Under the pieces are notes generated by a model. It was given only the letters and a program-made list of their open reading frames with translations. It was not told the origin of the DNA and ran no database searches. The position numbers were made by a program, and so were the translations under genes. A DNA stretch of 45,912 nucleotides from Glaciecola sp964621345 (GTDB lineage Bacteria; Pseudomonadota; Gammaproteobacteria; Enterobacterales; Alteromonadaceae), in NCBI GenBank assembly GCA_964621345.1, contig CAZUON010000025.1, forward strand, positions 1-45,912, in the 5' to 3' direction. This document shows, piece by piece, positions 16,173 through 24,411 of the stretch; positions within the stretch are counted from its first letter, which is position 1, and the number at the start of each line of letters is the position of its first letter.

Positions 16173-18263
16173 ATGTCAGATTTATCACATTACAGAAATA
16201 TAGGTATTTTTGCTCACGTTGATGCGGGCAAAACGACCACAACAGAACGAATTTTAAAACTTACCGGTAAAATCCATAAAACTGGTGAAGTACATGACGG
16301 CGAATCTACCACCGACTTCATGGAACAAGAAGCTGAGCGCGGAATTACTATCCAGTCTGCTGCTGTAACCTGTTTCTGGAAAGGACATCGTTTTAACGTT
16401 ATCGATACTCCAGGACACGTTGACTTCACAGTTGAAGTATATCGTTCACTTAAAGTACTAGACGGTGGCGTAGGTGTATTCTGTGGTTCTGGTGGTGTTG
16501 AGCCACAATCAGAAACTAACTGGCGTTATGCAAACGACTCAGAAGTATCTCGAATCATCTTCGTAAACAAACTTGACCGCATGGGTGCAGATTTTTACCG
16601 TGTTGTAGACCAAGTTAAGAAAGTACTTGGCGCGAATCCATTGGTAATGGTTTTACCCATTGGTATCGAAGACGAATTCTCTGGTGTTGTAGACTTACTT
16701 GAACAAAAAGCTTACATCTGGGACGACACAGGTCTTCCAGAAAACTACACCGTGGGTGACATCCCAGCAGATATGGTTGAAAAAGCCGCTGAATATCGTG
16801 AAATGCTAATCGAAACTGCTGTTGAGCAAGACGACGACCTTATGATGGCTTACATGGATGGCGAAGAGCCGTCTATTGACGATCTTAAGCGTTGTATCCG
16901 TGAAGGTACGCGTAAATTAGACTTCTTCCCAACTTACTGTGGTTCTGCATTTAAGAACAAAGGCGTTCAAAACGTACTAGACGCGGTTGTTGACTACTTG
17001 CCTAGTCCTACTGAAGTTGAGCCACAAGACCTATGCGACCCTGAAACAGGCGAAGCAACTGGTGAAAAAGCACTCGTTACTGTTGATGAACCTTTCCGTG
17101 CTCTAGCGTTTAAAATTATGGATGACCGCTTTGGCGCATTAACGTTTATCCGTGTTTACTCGGGTACCTTGAACAAAGGCGATACTATTCTTAACTCTGC
17201 TACAGGCAAAACAGAACGTGTTGGCCGCATGGTTGAGATGAACGCAGATGACCGTACTGAGCTTTCTAAAGCGCAAGCCGGTGACATCCTTGCAATCGTG
17301 GGTATGAAAAACGTGAAAACGGGTCATACGCTGTGCGATCCTAAGCACGAATGTACATTAGAGCCAATGATTTTCCCTGAGCCAGTAATCTCTATTGCGG
17401 TAGCACCAAAAGATAAAGGTTCCACTGAGAAAATGGGTATTGCGATTGGTAAAATGGTTGCAGAAGATCCAACTTTCCAAGTAGAGACTGACGAAGACTC
17501 AGGTGAGACTATCCTCAAAGGGATGGGTGAGCTTCACTTAGATATTAAAGTAGATATCTTGAAGCGTACTTATGGCGTAGAGCTACAAGTGGGTCAACCA
17601 CAAGTTGCATACCGTGAGACGATCACGCAACCAATTGAAGATTCATACACGCATAAGAAGCAATCTGGTGGTTCTGGTCAATTTGGTAAAATCGATTACC
17701 GCATTCGTCCAGGTGAGCCAAACTCAGGCTTCACATTTAGCTCAATTGTTGTTGGTGGTAACGTTCCTAAGGAATTCTTCCCAGCGATTGAAAAAGGCTT
17801 TAAGAGCATGATGGCTGAGGGTGTACTTGCTGGTTTCCCAGTACTTGACGTTGAAGTAGAGCTTTATGATGGTGGTTTCCACGCCGTGGATTCATCTGCT
17901 ATTGCCTTTGAAATTGCAGCTAAAGGTGCATTCCGTCAGTCAATTCCAAAAGCAGGCCCACAGTTAATTGAGCCTATCATGAAAGTTGACGTGTTCACGC
18001 CAGACGATCACGTAGGTGATGTTATCGGTGACTTAAACCGTCGTCGCGGTATGATTAAAGACCAAGAAGCGGGCGCAACTGGCGTACGTGTAAAGGCTGA
18101 CGTGCCACTTTCAGAGATGTTTGGTTACATCGGTTCGTTACGTACTATGACTTCAGGTCGTGGTCAGTTCTCAATGGAATTCTCACACTACACACCTTGT
18201 CCTAACAACGTGTCTGAGAAAGTCATTGAAGAAGTAAGAGCGCGTAAAGCTGAGAAGAAGTAA
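16173..18263 (+). CDS. fusB: elongation factor G paralogue (EF-G2 type)
   Basis: 696 aa translational GTPase with all motifs: G1 AHVDAGKT (14-21), switch I EAERGITIQSAA, G3 DTPGH (78-82), G4 NKLD (132-135), domain IV YRETI..KKQSGGSGQFGKI and domain V RRGMIKDQEAGATGV. It stands outside a str (rpsL-rpsG-fusA-tuf) operon, and its switch I reads GESTTDFMEQEAERGIT rather than the usual GAATMDWMEQEQERGIT of fusA. It is therefore most likely the second EF-G of marine gammaproteobacteria, used in translocation and/or ribosome recycling under particular conditions. Codon choice looks optimised, suggesting high expression. Single transcription unit with its own terminator. Confidence 0.88.
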   Translation: MSDLSHYRNIGIFAHVDAGKTTTTERILKLTGKIHKTGEVHDGESTTDFMEQEAERGITIQSAAVTCFWKGHRFNVIDTPGHVDFTVEVYRSLKVLDGGVGVFCGSGGVEPQSETNWRYANDSEVSRIIFVNKLDRMGADFYRVVDQVKKVLGANPLVMVLPIGIEDEFSGVVDLLEQKAYIWDDTGLPENYTVGDIPADMVEKAAEYREMLIETAVEQDDDLMMAYMDGEEPSIDDLKRCIREGTRKLDFFPTYCGSAFKNKGVQNVLDAVVDYLPSPTEVEPQDLCDPETGEATGEKALVTVDEPFRALAFKIMDDRFGALTFIRVYSGTLNKGDTILNSATGKTERVGRMVEMNADDRTELSKAQAGDILAIVGMKNVKTGHTLCDPKHECTLEPMIFPEPVISIAVAPKDKGSTEKMGIAIGKMVAEDPTFQVETDEDSGETILKGMGELHLDIKVDILKRTYGVELQVGQPQVAYRETITQPIEDSYTHKKQSGGSGQFGKIDYRIRPGEPNSGFTFSSIVVGGNVPKEFFPAIEKGFKSMMAEGVLAGFPVLDVEVELYDGGFHAVDSSAIAFEIAAKGAFRQSIPKAGPQLIEPIMKVDVFTPDDHVGDVIGDLNRRRGMIKDQEAGATGVRVKADVPLSEMFGYIGSLRTMTSGRGQFSMEFSHYTPCPNNVSEKVIEEVRARKAEKK

Positions 18264-18290
18264 GCTTTAGTTAACTGCTAAATAGAACAA

Positions 18291-18322
18291 AGCCGGCGTA
18301 TGCAAATACGCCGGCTTTTTTA
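18291..18322 (+). terminator. intrinsic terminator of the EF-G gene
   Basis: AGCCGGCGTA (18291-18300), loop TGCAAA, TACGCCGGCT (18307-18316), then TTTTT. A perfect 10-bp stem with T tract on the plus strand. Confidence 0.93.
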
Positions 18323-18373
18323 TTGGTCTAAGCAGTGGGATGTATATCGTGCTTGGTTTAATTACCTTGGTGA

Positions 18374-20362
18374 TTAAGGCTTTTTAAAGTTCTGATGTAA
18401 GGCTGCAATAAGCTTATCCAATTTGTTACGAGCCATGTCAGCATCTGCGTATTCCGCTCGATAATAATGCTCAACAAATTGATTGATATTCTGCTGTTGC
18501 GGGTTTGTGAGTTGTGGTGCAATGCGTTCACTGAACTGCTTAAGGGTTTCCTGTGCATGTTTGTGCCATCCATGCTTGCCCAACAGCCTTAATAGCTTAG
18601 AAAGCGGGTCTTGGGCCTCGCGCGCAAACCAGTCACGGTAGGGCAAGAACAGTAACATGATAAATAGCGCAATCGCACCTAAGGCCAAAAACATAAAGGT
18701 TGTCATGTTTTTAGCATTAAAAACACCAAACCATTGTTCGATTAAGTCGCGCTGTGAATCTTGGTCAAAACGCAATACTGATTGCGTCCATTGGTGATCA
18801 ATTAATACTAAAAAGTCGTGTAAGCGTCTTATTAGTGCAACGTCTTCAAATTCAGATAGGTTAAACGGGCGTTCAACTAATTCACTTTCTTCTTGGCTAA
18901 TACTCGATAGCAAACCACTCATTAAGCGATTAGGGGCCACGATTGCAGTTGGGTCGATGCGTATCCAGCCATCGCCTTCAATCCAATACTCTACCCACGC
19001 GTGAGCGTCATACTGGCGTACGGTTAAAATATTCTGGTTCTGTAATTCTCCCCCTTGATAACCAGCGACTAATCGCGCAGGGATATTTGCTAGTCGCAGC
19101 ATATATGTTAAGGCGCTGGCATAGTGTGAACAAAACCCACGGCGATATTCAAACAAGAATTGATCAATTGGGTTAACCCTCATAAACGGGGGTTGCAGGG
19201 TGTAGCTAAACTCGTTTTCATAAAATATCTGCATGATAGCGCTGACCCTCTCGCGCTCATTCATTTGCGGGTTGATATTCTGCTCAACAAAATCTTGCGT
19301 ACGTTGGTTGTTATCTCGCGGTGTTTGCAGATGGCGTTGGCGTTCGTAGTTGCTCATATAGTGATTAAGTGGCATCGACAAATATGAGTTGACGACATAC
19401 AAGCTCGCTTTGGTGTTTTCTTTGTCGGTGAATAGTTGATAGGCATTGTTACGCTTTATACTGCGATCACTTATAACCTCTTCAACAATAGGGTAGTCAA
19501 GAGAGTACTGCCATCTCATATCGTTAGGCTCAGCTATAATTAAGTATCGCGTCGCTTCGCCAACGGGCTCAAGATTAACGGTATCATCAAAGTTTGCGAG
19601 CTCATCTGACATCGCCCACGTATTGCCGTCAAAATAATCTAATACAATTGCCCGCCAATAACGCTCTTGTGCTTCGGGTATAGAGCCTGTGAATTCAGCT
19701 CTAAATGCCAGTTCGCCAGATTGGGCTAAATTGGCAATGTCGCCAGGCGCAATGGTCTCCGAAAGTCCGGTGCTGGAGGATTTGTTTGATGCGGCCTCCC
19801 ACAGGGGGGGGAGGCGTGGCACCATAATAAACAGTATCACCGTAATTGGTAGCGTTTGCGCAAGCAGTTTTGCAGCCTGCTTTATACCTTCTTTATTACT
19901 GATTTTTCCTTTATTTAACAGAAAAGTACCGGCAAAGGTCGCAAACAGAACGAGGGCATAGTAAATGGTCAATAATAAATCTTGGTGGTAAATAAAGCCG
20001 CAGGCGACTAAAAAAACAATGACAACAATAATCAAATAAAAATCAGCAAAGGAGCGCATGGTAATGAGCTTTAAGCAACCTGCGACAATTAACAAATTAA
20101 TCATTGTTGATAAAAGCCCAAATTGCCCTGAGAAAAACACAAGCAACAACATGCAAAATACCGCGAGCAAATTAAGCGTAAACGTACTTAAGGCTTTTAC
20201 CTTACGCCTTACTTTGGCCCACATCACCCCAAGCGCACAGGCAAATAAAATCCATACCCAACTCATGACAGTTGATGCTAAGGGAAACACCGAAAGCGCG
20301 AAACATCCGCCAATCAGTAAGCCTGGTGATTTTAAATGCGCTTGACTTAGCTTACGCATCAT
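18374..20362 (-). CDS. tgpA: TgpA-type membrane transglutaminase-like protein (DUF3488 + transglutaminase + DUF4129)
   Basis: 662 aa from the ATG at 20362 (MMRKLSQAHL), which overlaps the DUF58 stop by 11 bp and has AGGCGAC upstream; a more distant ATG at 20395 would give 673 aa. N-terminal part: about six membrane helices (DUF3488). Middle: periplasmic transglutaminase domain with GFCSHYASALTYML (Cys411), DAHAWVEYW (His454) and RIDPTA (Asp470), a complete catalytic triad. C-terminal: one more helix (TFMFLALGAIALFIMLLFL) and a cytoplasmic DUF4129-like tail. Last gene of a moxR-DUF58-tgpA operon. TgpA of Pseudomonas is important for viability, but the substrate is not known. Confidence 0.92.
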   Translation of the reverse strand: MMRKLSQAHLKSPGLLIGGCFALSVFPLASTVMSWVWILFACALGVMWAKVRRKVKALSTFTLNLLAVFCMLLLVFFSGQFGLLSTMINLLIVAGCLKLITMRSFADFYLIIVVIVFLVACGFIYHQDLLLTIYYALVLFATFAGTFLLNKGKISNKEGIKQAAKLLAQTLPITVILFIMVPRLPPLWEAASNKSSSTGLSETIAPGDIANLAQSGELAFRAEFTGSIPEAQERYWRAIVLDYFDGNTWAMSDELANFDDTVNLEPVGEATRYLIIAEPNDMRWQYSLDYPIVEEVISDRSIKRNNAYQLFTDKENTKASLYVVNSYLSMPLNHYMSNYERQRHLQTPRDNNQRTQDFVEQNINPQMNERERVSAIMQIFYENEFSYTLQPPFMRVNPIDQFLFEYRRGFCSHYASALTYMLRLANIPARLVAGYQGGELQNQNILTVRQYDAHAWVEYWIEGDGWIRIDPTAIVAPNRLMSGLLSSISQEESELVERPFNLSEFEDVALIRRLHDFLVLIDHQWTQSVLRFDQDSQRDLIEQWFGVFNAKNMTTFMFLALGAIALFIMLLFLPYRDWFAREAQDPLSKLLRLLGKHGWHKHAQETLKQFSERIAPQLTNPQQQNINQFVEHYYRAEYADADMARNKLDKLIAALHQNFKKP

Positions 20363-21362
20363 TTTGTCGCCTGTCTTGGTGATGTTTTTGACCATAAGTG
20401 GCCAGTTGAAATAAGCAGTTCTCTAAGTGCGCATGACCACTTTGCGGGAGTATTTTAGTGGCACCTAAATCAAGGCCAAATTCTACTTGGTCTTGAGACA
20501 ATGATTGCACTTGATAGCTCAGCATCCTCAGGCCTGCCTCTAAGTCAGGGTGTGAGACATCTTTTAGCTTTAACCAGCCGCTCACACCGGCATCATCAGA
20601 GAAGTCTTTTGTCACTAAACCTTGTCCTTTTGCGACATGTTTCCAAGAGACATGATGAATAGGGTCTGTTTCAACAAAACTGCGAATACCTTGCAGGCTA
20701 TCTGACTGTATTTTGTTGCTCGTTTGTGTTGGCCTAGCGTCATTGTCTTGTTGACTCTGATGCAAGTGGACAGTGGCTTTTAATGCGCTCGGGTAAATCA
20801 GTACCTTATGTTTGGGCTGTAAATAGCTCCAACAACGAAACAAACCAAAGCCATAGAAACATTCCACTTTTATGCGTGAGCACATGTGTAGACCTCTTTT
20901 CATGGCTGGGAGCGCGAGCTGCATCTTGTGACTTTTATAATTAGCCTCAAGGCCAAATTTAGCAGTCCTGCCGTTAGCGACAAGCAAAAACTCACCTCCT
21001 GGATAACGCTTTGTGCTGCTAATTTCACATTGAAGTTGTACATCTCGCTGCTCAAACTCCGGTTGGAAGGGTAAGAACGTGAGCTCGTGCTGGGTAAAAT
21101 ATTGATAACTATGGAACAACGACAGAAGCAACAGCGCAGAAACAAAGTAGCTCATGCTCAACACAATGTTATTTTGGTAATTGGTACCTAATATAAATAA
21201 GAACATTACCATCGCAATCATCGCCCATCCAAAACTAGAGGGTAAAATGAAGGTGTTGTTGAGATTGAAGCGGCACTTATCTTCTGCAGGGATGCGTTTG
21301 TCTAGCCAATGATTTCTGCGCGTTAGCCACGTTTTTCTAAAGGCGTTAAGTGAGCGTTTCAT
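20352..21362 (-). CDS. DUF58 domain protein
   Basis: 336 aa. Two adjacent membrane helices near residues 43-85 (WAMIAMVMFLFILGTNYQNN, YFVSALLLLSLFHSYQYF) precede a cytoplasmic region containing the DUF58 signature (GIRSFVETDPIHHVSWKHVA, LVTKDFSDDAG). DUF58 proteins are vWA-like partners of MoxR ATPases. The start overlaps the moxR stop (TAATG) and the end overlaps tgpA, so all three are translationally coupled. Confidence 0.92.
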   Translation of the reverse strand: MKRSLNAFRKTWLTRRNHWLDKRIPAEDKCRFNLNNTFILPSSFGWAMIAMVMFLFILGTNYQNNIVLSMSYFVSALLLLSLFHSYQYFTQHELTFLPFQPEFEQRDVQLQCEISSTKRYPGGEFLLVANGRTAKFGLEANYKSHKMQLALPAMKRGLHMCSRIKVECFYGFGLFRCWSYLQPKHKVLIYPSALKATVHLHQSQQDNDARPTQTSNKIQSDSLQGIRSFVETDPIHHVSWKHVAKGQGLVTKDFSDDAGVSGWLKLKDVSHPDLEAGLRMLSYQVQSLSQDQVEFGLDLGATKILPQSGHAHLENCLFQLATYGQKHHQDRRQNDA

Positions 21363-22270
21363 TAGGCGGCCAGTGGGTCCACCTGTTGCAATAAATGCTC
21401 ACTGTAGGACGATGCCGTTTTAGTCAGCGCGTGTCCTCTCAATCGATGTTCGCACACGCCCGCCAGCACAAATTGGACATCTTCAGGAGTAACATAATTA
21501 CGCTCGTGGATAAAGGCTGCTGCTTTTGCCGTGCTCAGCAACGCTTTTGCTGCACGCGGGGAGAGGGCGTTAGGAAAATCAGATGAACTTCGGGTGTGGT
21601 TAACTAAATTAAGTACGTAATTAACTACCGCATCACTCACCAAGACTTTTTGTGCGCTTGCTTGAAGTGCTTCTAATTCGTGTAATTGCATTACCGTACT
21701 TAACTGATGAGTGCGGTCAGTGTTCAATAACATGGCTTTTTCAGATTCGTAATCAGGAAAACCAAGAGAAAGTTGCATGTTAAAACGGTCTAACTGCGAC
21801 TCTGGCAGAGGATGCGTACCCGATTGATGCAAAGGGTTTTGCGTAGCAATCACAAAAAATGGATTGGGTAAGTCTCGGGTCGTTCCATCAATCGTTACCT
21901 GACGCTCTGCCATTGCCTCTAGCAACGCACTTTGAGTTTTAGGGCTCGCGCGATTAATTTCATCCGCTAAAATAACTTGTTTGAAGATTGGGCCAGGATG
22001 AAAATTAAATTCGCCAGCCTTTTGATCATAGATATTGATACCTAGCATATCTGCGGGCAGTAAATCTGAGGTAAATTGAATACGCGCAAAATCCAAACCA
22101 AGGACTTGTGACAATGATTGGGACAGGGTGGTTTTGCCCATACCTGGTAGGTCTTCTAGTAACAGATGACCGCGAGCGAGCAAGCAAATCAAAGAAAGCT
22201 CAATTTGTTGCTCTTTTCCACGAATAACGTGGCTTATTTGGCTAATACAATCTTGTACATCTTTTCGCAT
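21362..22270 (-). CDS. MoxR family AAA+ ATPase
   Basis: 302 aa. Walker A LPGMGKTTLS (Gly43-Thr47), Walker B VILADEINR (99-107), sensor 1 FVIATQNPLHQSGTHPLPESQLDRF and the C-terminal lid (SPRAAKALLSTAKAAAF, VTPEDVQFV). MoxR ATPases act as chaperones or remodellers for vWA-domain partners, here presumably the DUF58 and TgpA proteins encoded directly downstream. First gene of the operon; divergent from pgm. Confidence 0.95.
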   Translation of the reverse strand: MRKDVQDCISQISHVIRGKEQQIELSLICLLARGHLLLEDLPGMGKTTLSQSLSQVLGLDFARIQFTSDLLPADMLGINIYDQKAGEFNFHPGPIFKQVILADEINRASPKTQSALLEAMAERQVTIDGTTRDLPNPFFVIATQNPLHQSGTHPLPESQLDRFNMQLSLGFPDYESEKAMLLNTDRTHQLSTVMQLHELEALQASAQKVLVSDAVVNYVLNLVNHTRSSSDFPNALSPRAAKALLSTAKAAAFIHERNYVTPEDVQFVLAGVCEHRLRGHALTKTASSYSEHLLQQVDPLAA

Positions 22271-22413
22271 GGTATTCGTCTTTGTTTTTTAGTATTCGAT
22301 GATAGAGCATATGCACATAGCATAAATTATCGTTTTAAATACCTTGGTATGTTAATCGTAGCAAAAATTCTCTACACTGATTTATACATACGGTAAATAT
22401 CTCAAAAATAGTT

Positions 22414-22445
22414 GTTTATTTCACATGAAATAAAGCGAAATAAAC
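22414..22445. promoter_or_regulatory. three GAAATAAA half-sites upstream of pgm
   Basis: TTTATTTCA (22415-22423) faces TGAAATAAA (22426-22434), a 9-bp dyad with CA between the arms. Two bases later comes another GAAATAAAC (22437-22445). The last two half-sites are direct repeats 10 bp apart, one helical turn, 52 bp before the pgm ATG in the moxR/pgm divergent spacer. This spacing fits cooperative repressor or activator binding; the regulator is unknown. Confidence 0.42.
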
Positions 22446-22496
22446 ACTTACATATCCGATATTGACTTATTTAACAGCAGTAGCAAAGGATTTAGC

Positions 22497-24134
22497 ATGG
22501 CAAACCACCCGCAAGCAGGTAAAGCGCCCTTACAAAACCAACTTATAAACGTTGCAAAGCTCACAGCGGATTACTACGCACTTTCACCAAATGTTGATAT
22601 AGCGGAACAAGCAGTGAGTTTTGGCACATCAGGGCATCGCGGTTCTGCTGCATTATTGTCGTTTAATGACATGCACATTGCGGCAATTTGCCAAGCTCTT
22701 GCTGAGTATAGAGTTTCAAACCATATCGATGGTCCAATGTTTATTGGGAAAGATACCCATGCGCTTTCAGAGCCTGCTTTAATCACTGCTATTGAAGTAT
22801 TGCTTGCCAATGACGTGCAAGTAGTCATCCAGCAAAACAATGAATATACCCCTACGCCGGTTATTTCGCAGCGTATTGTTAGCTATAACCGCGGCCGTAC
22901 TGAGCATCTTGCTGACGGGGTGGTGATCACGCCCTCACACAATCCACCGAGCGATGGTGGCTTTAAATATAATCAGACACATGGTGGTCCCGCTGATAGC
23001 AGCGCAACTACCGCGATTCAAAATCGTGCTAATGAAATAATCAAACAGGGCTGCGGCGACATAAAGCGTATGTCTATATCCAAGGCAATGAATAGTAGTC
23101 ATTTGACACAAGTTGATTTTGCACAAGATTATATCAATGCCTTGTCTGACGTGGTCGATATGCAAGCGATTAGCGCATCTGGACTTAAACTCGGTACCGA
23201 CCCGTTGGGCGGTTCAGGCATTGCGTATTGGGACAAAATTGCTGAAACATATGCGCTCAATATAGAGGTGGTTAACAAGAAAATTGACCAACGCTTTGCG
23301 TTTATGCACTGTGACCGAGACGGTAAAATAAGAATGGATTGCTCCTCAGCCTTTGCGATGTCGGGGCTCGTTGCGCTAAAGGATAAGTTTGATATTGCCT
23401 TTGGTAATGATCCTGACTTTGACCGTCACGGAATTGTATGTCGGTCTTCAGGCCTAATGAATCCTAATCATTATTTGGCTGTGGCGATTGATTATTTGTA
23501 TCAACATCGCCCACAATGGCAAGCGTCCCAGGCGATTGGTAAAACGCTTGTATCGAGCAGTATGATAGACCGAGTCGCTAACAAGTTAGGACGAAATTTG
23601 TTAGAGATGCCGGTGGGTTTCAAATGGTTTGTACAAGGCTTGTGCGACAAAGACATCGCGTTTGCAGGTGAGGAATCAGCTGGAGGTATCTTTTTACAAC
23701 GCGATGCACAAACATGGGCAACCGATAAAGACGGCTTTATTATGAGCTTACTTGCAGCCGAAATGACCGCAGTAACCAGCAAAGACCCCGGCGAACACTA
23801 CAAAACATTGACCGATACCTTCGGTACTCCTCAGTACACCCGCATTGATGTAGCGGCAACACTTGAGCAAAAAGCGGCTCTAGCAGGCTTAAGTGCTTCA
23901 GATATTCAAGCGAATACTATGGCAGGAGAGGCTATTACCAATATTCAAACTGAAGCCCCCGGCAACGGAGCCGCTATTGGTGGTGTAAAAGTCAGCACTG
24001 AAAATGGCTGGTTTGCTGCACGCCCATCGGGAACCGAAAATGTGTATAAGATTTACGCTGAAAGTTTTACGGATGAGGCCCACTTAAAAAATATCATTAA
24101 AGATGCAGAGGAGTTAGTGGATAGTGTTCTGTAA
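22497..24134 (+). CDS. pgm: alpha-D-glucose phosphate-specific phosphoglucomutase
   Basis: 545 aa (E. coli Pgm 546). Motifs: substrate loop FGTSGHRGSAAL, catalytic phosphoserine loop ITPSHNPPSDGG (Ser147), metal-binding DPDFDRHG (Asp305, 307, 309), sugar-binding GEESAGG and phosphate-binding RPSGTEN near the C-terminus. It interconverts glucose-1-phosphate and glucose-6-phosphate. It lies directly upstream of glgP, so glucan phosphorolysis product can feed straight into glycolysis; 277 bp separate the genes, and glgP probably also has its own promoter. Confidence 0.97.
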   Translation: MANHPQAGKAPLQNQLINVAKLTADYYALSPNVDIAEQAVSFGTSGHRGSAALLSFNDMHIAAICQALAEYRVSNHIDGPMFIGKDTHALSEPALITAIEVLLANDVQVVIQQNNEYTPTPVISQRIVSYNRGRTEHLADGVVITPSHNPPSDGGFKYNQTHGGPADSSATTAIQNRANEIIKQGCGDIKRMSISKAMNSSHLTQVDFAQDYINALSDVVDMQAISASGLKLGTDPLGGSGIAYWDKIAETYALNIEVVNKKIDQRFAFMHCDRDGKIRMDCSSAFAMSGLVALKDKFDIAFGNDPDFDRHGIVCRSSGLMNPNHYLAVAIDYLYQHRPQWQASQAIGKTLVSSSMIDRVANKLGRNLLEMPVGFKWFVQGLCDKDIAFAGEESAGGIFLQRDAQTWATDKDGFIMSLLAAEMTAVTSKDPGEHYKTLTDTFGTPQYTRIDVAATLEQKAALAGLSASDIQANTMAGEAITNIQTEAPGNGAAIGGVKVSTENGWFAARPSGTENVYKIYAESFTDEAHLKNIIKDAEELVDSVL

Positions 24135-24156
24135 AAAACGCCATATGTTGCATTTA

Positions 24157-24235
24157 TGTAAAATGTAAGTGTTAAAAGTGTAAATTAGCGGGGGTTGTTT
24201 TGTGATTTAATGACTTTTCACTTGTAAAATTTACA
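24157..24235. repeat. clustered GTAAA motifs upstream of glgP
   Basis: TGTAAAATGTAAGTG near 24158, AGTGTAAATTA at 24177, and the perfect palindrome TGTAAA-A-TTTACA at 24223-24235 lie in the pgm-glgP spacer. The clustering suggests several binding sites for one dimeric regulator; the region is also AT-rich, so chance contributes. Confidence 0.35.
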
Positions 24236-24348
24236 TTAATTTAACATGCATACGTATTTATTAGGTTATGTACATTAGGTTTGATACCTTTAACGTCATT
24301 AATTTTCGTTAACTATGACGCAGATTTGTCTGAGTTGGTCATTTTTTC

Positions 24349-24397
24349 CATCAAAGTGAGCAACTTAAATCGATGCGTCACTAGACTCATTTTGATG
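24349..24397 (+). promoter_or_regulatory. long stem-loop in the glgP leader
   Basis: CATCAAAGTGAG (24349-24360) pairs with CTCATTTTGATG (24386-24397): 12 bp with one G-U pair and a 25-nt loop, ending 14 bases before the glgP ATG and touching the GAGAGAG ribosome-binding site. There is no T tract, so it is more likely a translational control or stability element than a terminator. Confidence 0.45.
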
Positions 24398-24411
24398 ATT
24401 GAGAGAGTATT

